Shown here: in pieces, positions 1-11,585 of the stretch
Numbering within the stretch: the stretch's first letter is position 1
Layout: the number at the start of each line of letters is the position of its first letter
From: Ampullaceana balthica
Lineage: Eukaryota; Mollusca; Gastropoda; Lymnaeidae
DNA: 64,000 bases
Direction: 5' to 3'
Assembly (NCBI GenBank): GCA_944989445.1
Contig: CALYLW010000016.1
Span: 751,476 to 815,475, forward strand
Translations under genes and position numbers: made by a program
The notes under the pieces: model-generated
What the model saw: only the letters and a program-made list of their open reading frames with translations
Told to the model about the DNA's origin: nothing
Databases searched by the model: none

Positions 1-2
1 AA

Positions 3-110
3 CCTTACAAATGTCATGTTTGTGAAAAAGCCTTTTCTCAATCAGGCGCTTTAAAAACTCATCTGAAACGTGTACACCATTGTGTTGTTAGCTGCAGGAG
101 GATTCCTTAA
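3..110 (+). CDS. C-terminal C2H2 zinc finger, 3' end of a gene
   Basis: An open frame enters from the left edge and stops at 108-110. It encodes one complete C2H2 finger (CHVCEKAFSQSG... with two closing histidines) preceded by the linker remnant PYK, then an 11-residue tail. C2H2 fingers bind DNA or RNA in the nucleus. The rest of the gene lies outside the window, so its identity cannot be given. The frame, linker and finger spacing make a real exon very likely. Confidence 0.8.
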   Translation, partial: PYKCHVCEKAFSQSGALKTHLKRVHHCVVSCRRIP

Positions 111-365
111 GAATATTTAAATGAGTGCATTGTCTGAAATCTTTATACAATAATATCTTTTTCAGTACTCCTCATACATAGCTGAGTTTTATAATTTTAT
201 TTATTATATATATCTCATCTGTATCACATATTTTAGATATAATTTTGTCTTCATTCAATCATTTATTTCATCTCTTTCCTGAGGTTATTATTACATATCA
301 TGTTAATTTAATTTATAATGTTATTGTTGAACTGCACTATAGAAGGCAGCAGTTAAAACATTTAC

Positions 366-910
366 TTTCGTTTATCAAGTCATTAAAGTTTGTGTAGGCC
401 ATATGTCATTAAAGATCTTGTTTGTCATCTGTCGCTAAATTTATTGTATGCCATCTGTCATTAAAGTTATTTTATGCCATCTGATATTAAAGTTCTTGTA
501 TGTCATCTGTTATTAAAGTTCTTGTATGTCATCTGTTATTAAAGTTCTTGTATGTCATCTGTAATTAAAGTTCTTGTATGCCATCTGTCATTAAAGTTCT
601 TGTTTTGTATGCCATCTGTCATTAAAGTTCTTGTAAGCCATCTGTTATTTAAGTTCTTGTATGCCATCTATTATTTAAGTTATTGTATGCCATCTGTTTT
701 TTAAGTTCTTGTATGCCATCTGTAATTAAAGTTCTTGTATGCCATCTGTCATTAAAGTTCTTGTAAGCCATCTGTTATTTAAGTTCTTGTATGCCATCTG
801 TTATTAAAGTTCTTGTATGTCATCTGTTACTTATTTAAGTTCTTGTATGCCATCTGTTATTAAAGTTTTTGTATGTCATCTGTTATTAAAGTTCTTGTAT
901 GCCAGTCAGA
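366..910 (+). repeat. 26-bp minisatellite, about 20 copies
   Basis: The unit is close to CATTAAAGTTCTTGTATGCC followed by ATCTGT, with point variants and a few short insertions. It begins about 260 bp after the zinc-finger stop codon, so it may lie in the 3' UTR or just downstream. Confidence 0.9.
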
Positions 911-1668
911 ATTATAGTTTTCATTTGTTAGTGTTTTGATGCGTTATCATTGAAAATAGCTCAAAAATGCAGTTTTCTCTGTTTGCCATGAGTGGAACCA
1001 CAATGAAGAATATGAGAAAATAACTATTTTTCCAACTCCAGTCCCCTTAAACTCTGACGAGCTTGTTATTGTCTAAAACAAAACTTCACCTGGCTCAGCC
1101 CACATAAAATCTTAGACTCAAGTCTATAGTTGTCAGCAGACTTCACAGAGTGCTTGAGGCTAAAACACGACTCTCGTATACAATCACTTATTTATTCTAC
1201 TTAATTTGATTAATACTAATACATAAAAACTGGACATTTTTTAAAACAAGGCATTAAATTAAACTTAACAATAACTATTTCATTTATATCAAATAACATT
1301 ATTTCATCTAGGATTATCTTTAGTCTTTGGGGCAGAGAGACTTAAAGAGGAGATACAGTTATTTCTAGATCAGCAGATGTTATGGTTGTTCTTATTTGAA
1401 GTGAAACTTGATCACTGTCTTAAACACAACGTATGGCTTCAAGGCAATTATTGTATAAAATGAAATTGAGATGTAAATTAAATAATATTGCCAATACATG
1501 TACATCTATAGTAAATAGTTATTTTTTTAACATGTTAAAAGTAAACTGAAGTTATTTACGAAATAAAGTTTTATCAATTTTATTATTAAATTTTAGAAAG
1601 TGATTTTAAAAGAAAAAGAGCTTGACGAAATTGCCACACCAAGTCAGTTCTCTACTTGACCACTTCAG

Positions 1669-2055
1669 AAAGTGCCACACCAAGTGTCAACTCTATCTGT
1701 GATAGAAATGTCTGAGGGCACATTGACTGCTGAATGTACATTGTGTGAAACTTCTTATAAAACATTCAGAAAACTGCAAAGACATTTCAAGAAAAGACAT
1801 GCAGACATTGAAATTGAAGTTTTTCCATGTTATTATTGTGACTACCTAACATATGATCTAGTTACATTTAAACAACAAAAGGAAAAGTTTCATCCTTGTG
1901 AAAGGCTTATGTGCAAAAAATGTGACTTTAAATTTCACAAGTGGACACGGATGAAGAGACATGTTGATAAACACAAAACAAATTCAATTAATGACGTTTC
2001 ATCCCTTGAACCATTGAAGCATAGTTCCCCATACACAAGGAAAGAAAATGACTAA
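1669..2055 (+). CDS. C2H2 zinc-finger exon (three fingers, the middle one degenerate)
   Basis: The frame opens after a stop at 1657-1659 and a plausible acceptor CAG at 1666-1668; the first in-frame ATG is at 1708. Three finger units are visible. Finger 1 (CTLC...HFKKRH) and finger 3 (CKKC...HVDKH) keep all ligands with normal spacing. In the middle unit (CYYC...) a glutamine stands where the first histidine should be. The exon ends in a charged tail and a stop. It could be the last exon of a separate zinc-finger gene or an alternative 3' exon of the gene ending at position 110. A 12-bp stretch (GCCACACCAAGT) occurs just before and again at the exon start. Confidence 0.65.
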   Translation, partial: KVPHQVSTLSVIEMSEGTLTAECTLCETSYKTFRKLQRHFKKRHADIEIEVFPCYYCDYLTYDLVTFKQQKEKFHPCERLMCKKCDFKFHKWTRMKRHVDKHKTNSINDVSSLEPLKHSSPYTRKEND

Positions 2056-2784
2056 TTCTACTGTGAAAGAAACTGTTTAAAGGATCAGAGTTAAGAACAC
2101 TAGAGGACAAACATATCTGAAAGATTTGTAACAAAAAATTTCGTTAGAAATCAAGCCTTGACAATCATGTAATAATAATACATAGTCAAGAGCGTCCATA
2201 CATGTCGTTTTGTACTTTCACAGTGAAGAATGAAAGCATTACGCAAACAGCTTTTTATTAATTTGACACTGAAACAATTGATGCCAAACACACAATTCCA
2301 AAAATCCCCATAGCTCTTCTTAAATTAGTCAATTTATATCTTCACCATCCCACACACTTTCTTTTCTTCCGTCACACGCACAGAATAAACACTCTAAAAA
2401 CTAAAAAAAAAGTAATTAAAAATTAAGATTTTTTAAAAAATAAGGGACGTAATTCAGATTTCAAAACTTTAATATACATAATTCCCGTTGTTGCATGGTT
2501 GTAATGTAATGATGTTAGGTGGCGCTGCGAATGGATGTAATGCTGTCAGGTGGCGCTGCGATCGATTTTGTTTTATAGTGCTGCACCAAAAATAACACTT
2601 TTCGAACGTTCCGAATAAAATTGTTCAATATGAGAATAAATGAATAAAATAAAAATTCATGCAAGTTCTGTATTAAGCTATTTTTTAATCTGATATGTAT
2701 TTATTTTGAAAACTTCCGTCATTCATTTTGACGCGTGATACACTAGTACTAACAGTTTGTTAGTATTAGCATGAATTTAATTTT
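2056..2784. other. Intergenic stretch without a recognisable gene
   Basis: I see no supported coding region here. An AATAAA lies near 2385 on the plus strand and could end the zinc-finger transcript. Around 2520-2570 a short motif containing GGTGGCGCTGCGA occurs twice. Confidence 0.5.
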
Positions 2785-2901
2785 ATCAAGAAATCAATTT
2801 GAGGTAAGAATTTTGTGTGTAACCACTAACAATACAAACATATAGTTTTTTAGCATGAATTTGTTACACAACAAATTCTTACCTCAAATAGATTTCTTGA
2901 T
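2785..2901. repeat. Inverted repeat, arms of about 38-40 bp
   Basis: The arm at 2785-2822 (ATCAAGAAATCAATTTGAGG...) is matched by its near-perfect reverse complement at 2862-2901, separated by about 40 bp. The sequence TTTAGCATGAATTTG next to the right arm also echoes the left flank. It could form a stable hairpin; a small foldback transposon is the simplest explanation. Confidence 0.75.
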
Positions 2902-3074
2902 GAACAAGAAGATACCCAGCTGGTGTTGTAGGATATGGTCAATTAAAACTTTAAAAAAGACACTCAAAAAAGCCATTTGATTTATGGCAATACACACCAT
3001 TTGTTATTTAGCAAGTGATATAAATTTTACAAGATCCAGAAACTCTAAATAATCACGGCATAATTATGCAAACG

Positions 3075-3292
3075 CTAATTCTGTACAGAAGATTATTGTG
3101 TCTATAAACCATGAAAGTCTGTTGGAAAGTGACGCACTGTTCACAGGCCACGGCTATGAGGATTCCCCGCCATTACTAGCCGACTTGTTTCCCTAACTAG
3201 TGTCAGAGCTGGGTGGACTCGGACACGAAGATTCGAACCCGTAACAGTTGGTACGCCAGGCGAGCTATGCCTCTCAACCACGGCGCAGTCAG
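3075..3292 (-). mobile_element. tRNA-derived SINE (family 1), minus orientation
   Basis: On the minus strand the 5' end carries a pol III A box (TGGTTGAGAGG) and a B box (GGGTTCGAATC). The body matches the copy at 50217-50485. The 3' end (ACAGAAGATTATTG on the plus strand) resembles the 3' tail of the LINE at 28950-29765. Confidence 0.75.
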
Positions 3293-3792
3293 ATCAACAT
3301 TTCATTTTGTCAATTTTTTTCGGGCACTTATTGTTTCAAATTTGAATTTGGTACAACTCAAACACGACTTGCTGTTTCGCTTTGGACTCTGGTGCTATTA
3401 AAGGACTGAAAAAGTCATTTACATTTCTCTGTTAAAATATTCGCAATATGTGTACTTTATGCTCACACTCACATGATCTTCTCATCTGCAGCTGGATAGA
3501 GACATACTTTGTAACTTTAACGTTTCTTTCTTTGTCATTTCTCAGAAATTATGTTTGAAGAGATTTTTAAATCGTACACTGAGTTACTACACTGTTAAAA
3601 TGCCATCTTAGAATATCTTTAACTTTTAACTACTCTAGTTTATTTTTCTAGCACAGTTCTTACAAAAACACGAAAAGTTCAGAAAGGTCCGTCACAAATA
3701 CATAAATAATGTTTATGCATTCAAAACTTTTTAAAAAAATGACAAACTCAATTTATAACCCGTTGTTAATGATGTGGATATCTGCATTTTCA

Positions 3793-3842
3793 TTTATTAG
3801 ATTTTCTTTTTAATGGAAAAAAAAACAACTAAATGTTTATTT
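3793..3842 (-). promoter_or_regulatory. Candidate polyadenylation signals of gene A
   Basis: AATAAA occurs on the minus strand at 3837-3842, about 22 nt after the stop codon of gene A, and again at 3793-3798. Both are suitably placed to end the transcript. Confidence 0.5.
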
Positions 3843-3864
3843 TTTACGTGCCATGACATCTTCA

Positions 3865-4385
3865 TCATAAATCGCCTTCCGTGTTACAAGAAATGCTGTC
3901 AAATGATTCCACCCTTGAGACGCTGCTGGACAAGCGATGCGCATGGTTGTGTGAATGATTGATATCCTGGCTAGAACGTGCTTGGCTAAACGATGGCAAA
4001 TGTGTGTCTAATTGGGTACTGCGCCTGGAGCTCAGACGTGTGCCCCTTCGAGTGCCCCGACGGGTGCCCCTTCGAGTGCCCCGACGGGTGCCCCGTCGTT
4101 TTCCGCGCACGATATTTGCGAGCGTTTTTTGCACACTGTCCTTGAACCTGTCTGGCGATTCAGCTTCGTCCGACAAATCTTCATAATCCTCATCGTCGTC
4201 ATCGTCATCATCATCCTCGTCGCTGCAGTCGTCTTCGTCATCGAAAGCTTCGGCGTCAAGCTCCTCGTTAAACTCCCGACGGTGGAAGTACACCATAATG
4301 CAGACAATGAAAGCTAGAATCATGACTTCCACCACGGGAAACGCTGCTGCAAACCAATGGGACCTCCCGAAGTTATAGCTAGATT
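3865..4385 (-). CDS. Gene A terminal exon: membrane span, acidic run, RRGT repeats
   Basis: The acceptor is CCCCCAAG and the exon enters in phase 1. It encodes a short juxtamembrane part (SSYNFGRSHWF), a hydrophobic span (VVEVMILAFIVCIMVYF) and a basic stop-transfer (HRR). The cytoplasmic tail has about 30 residues rich in Asp/Glu, including an unbroken Asp run, then a basic segment with five RRGT units, then a Ser/His-rich end. The RRGT units are a 12-bp in-frame DNA repeat near 4032-4095. No kinase or phosphatase domain is present. The stop codon is at 3865-3867. Confidence 0.8.
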
Positions 4386-4389
4386 CTTG

Positions 4390-5159
4390 GGGGATAAAAG
4401 AGATGAAATATTAACACAAATATGAAGCCATGAAGTCCGGAAAACAAATAAAATGTGATGTTCCTTTTATTGATAGTAAAATATCTTATAATAATTATTT
4501 TATTTTAAATAAAACAACTTGCAACTTCAAAAAGAGAGTTTAACTAATCCGACGAAGCTAAAACATCAAAGAAATGTCAAAATAGTCATTCATCAATTTA
4601 CTACTAAACATATATTACTCATGTGAGTGAAAGTGGCCTTTGGGGTAATTCTGGCCTGGATGGGGGGTACTTTCTGGCCCAGGCCAGTTTAACCCCTGGG
4701 GTATATTCTAGACTTTGCCAGAATAACCCCGGGTATATTCTGGACAGGGTTTAATCTGGCATGTTACACCGGATTGAAGTTTATAAGTGAATATTTTATA
4801 AAAATCTGTAACGTGTACGAAAGCTTGGGATAACGAATTATGTATATGGAAATAGATGACATTATTCTAGAAGAATGAGAACAAAGGGAAGAGTTCTAGG
4901 GTGATGACATTTGTTTATGTCTCTTACTTGACAGGGAGTTAACAAAACATAAATAAACAATTAACATAAACTTTAACTCACATCATTACGATTTCAAAAT
5001 AGAAAATGAAACTATTTATCCTCACTCCCCCCCCCACCTATCCACACACACCCACACACACACACACCCACAAACAGATATACGGATACAGTGAGTAAGT
5101 GAGAGAACACAATCTTTTTTTAAAAGATCAATGAAGTCGTTATGGTGCCACAAACTTAC
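4390..5159. other. Last intron of gene A
   Basis: This intron contains a block at about 4625-4770 where GGGGTA / ATTCTGG / CTGGCC motifs recur in both orientations, and a C/CA-rich stretch at 5025-5075. No further exon is seen. Confidence 0.5.
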
Positions 5160-5258
5160 TGAGGGCGCACGACGCCCCCGTGTAGCCCTGTTTGCAACCA
5201 TCACAGCATTGCATCGTGACCTGGTCACAGCTCCCGTTGCCAGCACAATTGAAACATT
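5160..5258 (-). CDS. Gene A EGF-like exon (99 nt)
   Basis: Phase 1 at both ends, acceptor TTCAG and donor GTAAGT. It encodes 33 codons with cysteine spacing CFNCAGNGSC...CCDGC...GYTGASC, a short EGF-like repeat. It is the intact counterpart of the broken exon at 34069-34168. Confidence 0.8.
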
Positions 5259-5450
5259 CTGAAGAGAATAGTGAATGTACAGTCACAATAGGCACATAAA
5301 GTTATGAGATAAACGAATGTGGATAGTTCCCATAAAAATGTCAGTGTAAATGACCTTTGGCCAGGACAAAATATAAAAGGTACAAGTTAATTTTTATGAA
5401 AAAATATTTAGGGTTATCTCTTCAACCCAGAACAACAAATAAAATGTATT

Positions 5451-5458
5451 ATGTATAC

Positions 5459-5535
<77 letters not shown>
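5451..5535. repeat. (CATA)n-(AT)n microsatellite
   Basis: A short CATA run passes into more than 30 AT dinucleotides inside a gene A intron. Confidence 0.95.
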
Positions 5536-5539
<4 letters not shown>

Positions 5540-5599
5540 ATAAAATAGGTAACACTAGATTAAAACAAAAAAGAACACGCTTTAATGAAACTTATTCGC

Positions 5600-5775
5600 A
5601 GGGGCGTCACCATGGAAGTGCGGACATCAAGAGGGTTTACACCAAAACGTAAATTCTCTATGGTCCCGTTTTTGCACTGGCATACTCCGAGGAGGTCTAT
5701 GACTAAGGGGTAAGTCTTGAGGGTGTGGCACCATGAGCTACTACACTGGGTGACACCAACCCTAGAGACGCCCCT
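5600..5775. mobile_element. Small non-autonomous DNA element (MITE-like)
   Basis: The ends AGGGGCGTC (5600-5608) and GACGCCCCT (5767-5775) are exact inverted repeats around a sequence with no coding signal. Downstream, at 5840-5990, the motif CTTCGCGGAT recurs four times with decay. Confidence 0.55.
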
Positions 5776-6047
5776 GTATGCCCTTATCAACCCTAAATCC
5801 TGCACTGTATCTGGTCATTATGATTTTGATTTGAACAATCTCTAGGAAAAGCTCCGCGGATAAAATTAACTACTTCGCGGAATAAAATGAGTTACTTCGC
5901 GGATCAAAAAAAAAGAATGACATTTTCTTCTTATTTTTGTTCAATGTGAGGAGGAAGGGGGTTGGCTTCGCGGATCACAAAAGTTTCCTTCACTAACAAA
6001 CAAACACATTTAGAATCGTGGTGGTGAGGTTCAAATATCTTCAATAA

Positions 6048-6493
6048 AAAAAACTGTAAAAAACAATGTTTTTGACTATAGATCCTTTATTTACGAGACA
6101 TAATTAAAAGTATGTTCATTATAATGCGCATCGCACGACAATCCAAAAATCCAAAATTATAGTTATATCTCATATATAAAGGATTTATAGTTTCAAAAGA
6201 AAAACTACTACAGTCTGCCTTCAAAATTTCAGCTAGATTTGATCACGGGAAAAGTGTTATAAAAACATGTTTAATATACCGCGAGACAGACTAGCCATTA
6301 CCAGCATTTACATTTACAGATAGGGAATATATTTTTAAAAAGTATCGTCAATTGCACGAGACTGCCTGCAAAATTTCAGCTCGCTAGCATACGGGGAAGT
6401 GGATTAAAAATCGATCCAAAGTTTTTTCAACAAACAATCTAACAACGAAGCAAGACATCAAGCAGACGCCACGAGTTAATATAAAGGATTTAA
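6048..6493 (+). mobile_element. Diverged copy of the AAATCC-type small mobile element
   Basis: It shows the same order of landmarks as the better copy at 41866-42369: GACTATAGATCCTTTA at one end, AATTTCAGCTCGCTAGC inside, and CACGAGTTAATATAAAGGATTT at the other. It is diverged and partly deleted. Confidence 0.65.
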
Positions 6494-6904
6494 AAAAAAA
6501 GGATTGAACATCTAAATAAATAATCCATAACTGATTATGTGTTAACAGGCTGTATTTCTTATTTTCATTTTAAATTGATTTTTAAATATTAATATCTGTT
6601 GCTGGTCATTACGATTGTTAGCCAAACTCTTCAATTTTTCAAACTTTTCAACAATTTTCAATGGACTTTATTTTCGATAAAAATTTCCCAAAACCTGACA
6701 TAAGTAAATTTCATATAATTAACCACATAACTTATTCTAAAGATTTCGTTTATTTAGAGGAAACAATCATAGTCATAGTCTAAGTTTTGTTCATGCGTAA
6801 AGCAACATCAAACATAGAGTTTGATGAGCATGCCCACCAGTGCATATTGCACCTTACATCGATGAAGCTCTAGGATAAAAGATTTAATGAAAGATTGAAA
6901 GTAC

Positions 6905-7003
6905 TTTCGTGACAGTAGGGTCCAGTGAAGCCATCCACGCATCCTTTATTACACACCCTCGTTACCTGGTGACACTCGTTTCTGGAACATTCCAGGGAAC
7001 ATG
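6905..7003 (-). CDS. Gene A EGF-like exon (99 nt)
   Basis: Phase 1 at both ends, acceptor CACAG and donor GTACTT (weak). It has six cysteines in the order CSLEC...C...C...GC...GFTGPYC. The counterpart in the decayed copy is 34987-35085. Confidence 0.75.
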
Positions 7004-7194
7004 CTGTGTTTGTAAGGAAAATAAACAAACAATTCCATCACATGACAATGTGTGAATGTAAATGAGAATAATGCCTTAATATTTTGGTGATATGGAATTT
7101 ATGCAAGCCGGCATAAGCACTTGTCATCGCCTACAATAGTGACACACGTAAATACGCTGAGAAGTTTCACCTGAGTACAACCCATAAGCCATCA

Positions 7195-7925
7195 AGCCAA
7201 CGACACAAGCAGCCCACGACAAAACCAGCCCACAACACAACCAGCCCACCACCCTACAGCCAACTACACAACCAGCCAACTACACAACCAGCCAACTACA
7301 CAACCAGCCAACTACACAACCAGCCAACCACACAACTAGCCCATTACATAACCAGACCACCACACAACCAGCTGACCACACAACCAGACCACCACACAAC
7401 CAGCTGACCACACAACCAGACCACCACTCAACCAGCCACCACACAACCAGCTCACCACTCAATAAGCCCGCCACACCACCAGCCCACCAGACAACCAGCC
7501 CACCACACAACCAGCTGACCACACAACCAGCTGACCACACAACCATCCCACCACACAACCAGCTCACCACACAAACAGCTGACCACACAATCAGCTGACC
7601 ACACAACCATCCCTCCACACAACCAGCTGACCACACAACCAGCTGACCACTCAACCAGCCATCACACAACCAGCTGACCACACAACCAGCCACCACACAA
7701 CCAGCCCACCAGACAACCAGCCACCACACAACCAGCCCACCAGACAACCAGCTGACCACACAACCAGCCATCACACAACCAGCTGACCACACAACCAGCC
7801 ACCACACAACCAGCCCACCAGACAACCAGCCACCACACAACCAGCCCACCAGACAACCAGCTGACCACACAACCAGCTGACCAGACAACCAGCCACCACA
7901 CAACAAGCTGACCACACAACCTTTC
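7195..7925. repeat. Minisatellite of 15-16-bp units
   Basis: Variants of CCAGCCCACCACACAA and CCAGCTGACCACACAA alternate over about 730 bp inside an intron of gene A. Long open frames in this block (tryptophan/glycine-rich on the minus strand) are by-products of the repeat. Confidence 0.95.
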
Positions 7926-7992
7926 CATGATATAACTAACCCATGACACTGCCTGCCCCACATCCCAATAATGAAAACGATGTCTTACGTAC

Positions 7993-8091
7993 TCATGGAA
8001 CAGTTCAATCCCGTGTATCCGAGCTTGCAGCCTTGCATGCACCATCCACTCTCTCGCTGGCAATAGCCACTTCCTCCACAGCTACGACAAT
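7993..8091 (-). CDS. Gene A EGF-like exon (99 nt)
   Basis: Phase 1 at both ends, acceptor CGCAG and donor GTACGT. It has six cysteines (CRSCGGSGYC...C...GC...GYTGLNC). The matching decayed exon is 35330-35428. Confidence 0.8.
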
Positions 8092-8421
8092 CTGCGACAT
8101 AGTTCTAATAAATATTTGTAAGCGATATTTATAAGCCTACTGGAGTCGATATTACAACAAAAAAAAAGAGAAAAATTTGTGGTTATTTGGGCTACGTAAG
8201 AACACCATATAACGAGCACATCACAATTTTTCGAGAATAGGAAACAAATTTGCTCATCTTGGAAGTGGAGTCAACTTCGTCAAATCTTAATCGAATATCA
8301 GATAATAGGTAACCAATTAGGTCAAACAAATTGAACAGTTCTCCATAATCCTGAGCTCTTTGGTCGGAGGTAGGCAGACAGTACAAGAATCGTTGTATAT
8401 GACAACTTCTATATTTTCTAT

Positions 8422-8622
8422 GACCCTCTTTCCAGTCCATGACGGACTATGGGGCAAGTGATGTAGTGTTCACACGTTTTTAGCCACCACTAACGAGCAG
8501 GGGAATGTTTGGCCAGCACAATGCCCCAGGGGCCTTGCCAGTACCTGGGCTCGAAACCGCTACTCGGGATCTGCCTCGGATGGATAGTCCAGTGCGCTAC
8601 CACTTAGACCATCGCGCCCCTC
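8422..8622 (-). mobile_element. tRNA-derived SINE (family 2), minus orientation
   Basis: It is a reverse-complement copy of the element at 43428-43637, sharing CACTTAGACCATCGCGCCC (tRNA-like head) and GGACTATGGGGCAAGTGAT (3' part). Confidence 0.75.
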
Positions 8623-8811
8623 TACAGCAGTTACAACACCCCCACCCCTGGATGGATCGATTGGTTGAAGATTTTTTGATTGACGAAGTTCATTGATAAT
8701 CAACGCACGTTATATTTCTGGTGATATATATTGGACTAATGCAAAAGCGTTTAGTGACAATTTTAGATCGATGATGTATAATAATAAATAGGAAGCCCGT
8801 CTAAAACTCAC

Positions 8812-8901
8812 AATTCAGACATTCCGGCCCGTACCGCCCCTTTTCCTCGCATGCGTCGTAACACGTCATTGTGGTCAGCTCACAGTTGTGGTAGTCATAC
8901 A
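8812..8901 (-). CDS. Gene A short cysteine-rich exon (90 nt)
   Basis: Phase 1 at both ends, acceptor GTCCAG and donor GTGAGT. It encodes about 30 residues with four cysteines and RYGPEC at the end, a truncated EGF-like unit lacking the usual first cysteine pair. Confidence 0.7.
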
Positions 8902-9004
8902 CTGGACGAGACGGCAGACAGAGATTTCGGTTAAGTTCATTTTTTTAAAAAATGGATTAAACATATATCATGTTCTGGAAAGCTTGAGATACTCTATGAA
9001 CGAT

Positions 9005-9140
9005 TTGACACTAGCACCTGGACAACCTGTTCCATGTGCTGGGCAGTGACATTGCCATACAACATTGTCTGAGCGAAGCACTCTCTTAGTGCCCAGAGCT
9101 CCGCCTGCCCAGGTTATATCAAGCACAGGGAACAAATTTG
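9005..9140 (-). other. Unrecognised open segment, possibly a transposon remnant
   Basis: On the minus strand a frame reads ITWAGGALGTK... then CHCPAHGTGCPGA, with a cysteine cluster. No phase-1 splice pair frames it as a receptor exon. It may be a transposon-derived fragment; I do not recognise the family. Confidence 0.25.
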
Positions 9141-9259
9141 GGGCTAACCAGTGAGACTAGACCAGTGTTTCTCAATTATTTTCTGTCATATCCCCCTCCC
9201 CCCCCCCTTTTTTTTAGGAAGAAAGAAAACATTTCGCGCTCCCTCTATTTGAGAAACAC

Positions 9260-9835
9260 TGGACTTGACTCAGTGGTGGAGTAACTAAATCCAATAGTGA
9301 CAGATTGAGGAGACAGCGGTAAACAATGAGAGACGGGGTAAACAATGAGACTAGACTCAGTGGTGGAGTAACTAGACCCAATAGTGACGGACTGAGGGCG
9401 CAGGGGTAAACAATGAGAGACGGGAGTTAACAATGACTTCCTATGACGAAATAATTGAGCTTAATGATAAAACCAATGGCATCGGATAGTGAAAGAGACT
9501 CGATGGGGAAACACAGAGGTTATGATGGTGAAAAATGAGATATAATGATGAGACAATGATATCTACAGGTAAGAAAATGATATATGATAGTGAGACAATG
9601 ATCTTCATTGGTGAAATAATGAGAGCTGATGAAGAAACAATGTGATTATGATGAGGTATAATGGTGAGACAATATATTATGGTGAGACAATGAATAGGAT
9701 TGTGAGAAAGTGAGATTTGATAATGAGATATTGAGACATGATTATGATAGCATGACAAACGATATTGAAACAATGAGGTTCAATGGTGTAATAATGAGAC
9801 CTGATGGTGAAAAATGGCGAGCAATTTTATTGACT
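9260..9835. repeat. Direct duplication and degenerate tandem repeat
   Basis: A segment of about 85 bp containing CTCAGTGGTGGAGTAACTA occurs twice (near 9268 and 9356). It runs into a degenerate repeat of about 18-20 bp built on GATGGTGAAACAATGAGA. Confidence 0.75.
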
Positions 9836-10470
9836 AATTGACACCGTTTATTGAAATAAGACCTACTGATAAAGGAAGGAGAACAGTGTGGACTTACTAA
9901 ATGAAAAACTCATTTCAGGAACAAGGGCATGGACTTGTAAACAAAAAATGAGAAATAAATAGATTACACTCATGTTTAGTACAACTTGAAGAGAAAAATA
10001 AAATATGCAGAAGTACAATACGATTTCAACACTCATAACTTATGGGTTTTAACAAATGCAGGAAAGCTCCAAAATTAATGAACATAAAATACGTAAAATT
10101 TGACAAACTGGAACATATAGCCCGTACATTTGTTTGTTGTAGTGGAAGCAGCAGTTGTATTAGTTGCAATTCCTGTTGAAAAATTAAAGAAAACTTTATT
10201 TAATTAAAGAATTATTTTCATTACGAGAAAAGAATTATTTTAATAATAGCATATTATTTTTTTGATCTCTTACTGGTAGACTTTATTTGAGAAGTACCAA
10301 ATTTCCGTTATCCGAAAGATCAAATGAGAGTTCAGAGAAACGTTTTCATCTGCTTTTATTATAGTTATTAATGAAACGGTTCCAAAAGTTTTTTTTAAAA
10401 TTATTATTTTATTATTATTATTTTTTTGTAGTAATTTTCACAAGTTGTCACAGAATAATGAAAAATCTGT

Positions 10471-10471
10471 T

Positions 10472-10567
<96 letters not shown>
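10471..10567. repeat. (CA)n-(TA)n microsatellite
   Basis: About 12 CA units are followed by about 35 TA units inside a gene A intron. The following 10570-11130 is AT-rich with long T and A runs and no visible exon. Confidence 0.95.
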
Positions 10568-10570
<3 letters not shown>

Positions 10571-11139
10571 GCTAGTCGATTAAAAAATTACCAATGTAAA
10601 TTTAATTAAAACATCGTTTTTGTTAAATTAGGTGTGTGATATCTAGTTGAACACCGCAATGTTTCAGAAGATTTTAAAGTGTTTGTGTTTTTTTTGGTGT
10701 TTTTTAAAATTAAATTCATAATTTTTAAAAACAGAACATAGTATTAAAGGAGCATTTATCGACCTGAAAGATATTCAATGTAAAAATGTAGAAAATTTAT
10801 TCTTTTTTTCCATTAAATTATGATTTCATACATAGTAAAAAAAAATTGTTTAAAATAAAAAACACCGTTTTTAAAATAAATAAATTTTTAATCACCAGAT
10901 GCATTGTTTTGAAACTCGGCATTTAAAAAAAAATAAAAAATCATGGACTTGAAAAATTTACCTGGTCTACTTTAGCTACATAACTAATTGTTGCATGTTA
11001 GTTTAAGGGATGTGCATTTCCTGGCCCACACCACAAAATTTTCACATATGATTATTGTAAATACCTTAAAGAGTAAACTGTAGGAACGAATAATAATATA
11101 TCACATTAATAAACTTTTCAAAAAAGAAGAATAACCTAC

Positions 11140-11280
11140 TCAGAGTACAATTGGGAAAGTCCGTATGAGCCAGGCAGCCCTGGTCACAGAGTCCAGTTTC
11201 CTTGTCACACGAGTTGTTGAGACAGTTGGGACTTTCACACGGTTCGCTGCAGTTTAAGCCCCAGGTGCCAGCAGTGCAGT
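11140..11280 (-). CDS. Gene A EGF-like exon (141 nt)
   Basis: Phase 1 at both ends, acceptor CCCCCAG and donor GTAGGT. It is a long EGF unit opening with the MEGF-type motif CTAGTWGLNC and ending FPNC, 47 codons, eight cysteines. Confidence 0.85.
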
Positions 11281-11429
11281 CTGGGGGTTAACACGGACGC
11301 CTATTAAGTGAAGTTATGTAAGTCTAGGCTGACGTTTAAACATTCATTTATACTCTTATCTTCATTAGTATTATTATTTTTACACGCTTTTATTTAAGTC
11401 ACACTGTTTGTATGTTGTATCCATCCATC

Positions 11430-11585
11430 CTTCCTTGAAATCTTGTAACGTAAAATTAAACCACTTCTGATGGTCCTAGAGATCTCAAAATTTTACCACA
11501 TATAAATCGTGGATGAAAATGCATTGTCTCAAAATTTCCAATCGATCGAATGTACCGTAATTAAATTAATGCACTTTTAGTTTTC
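11430..11585 (-). mobile_element. Fragment of the AAATCC-type element
   Basis: The stretch TCGATCGAATGTACCGTAAT matches the core of the elements at 31433-32438 and 56893-57405. The ends are missing. Confidence 0.45.

Noticed and set aside
3213..3401. Possible tRNA gene or small ORF at 3213-3401
   Set aside because: A and B boxes are present, but the sequence continues as a SINE body shared with 50217-50485 and no cloverleaf with a matched acceptor stem was found.
7280..8063. Long minus-strand ORFs rich in VVSWLCGG
   Set aside because: By-product of the 15-16-bp CCAGC...CACACAA minisatellite.
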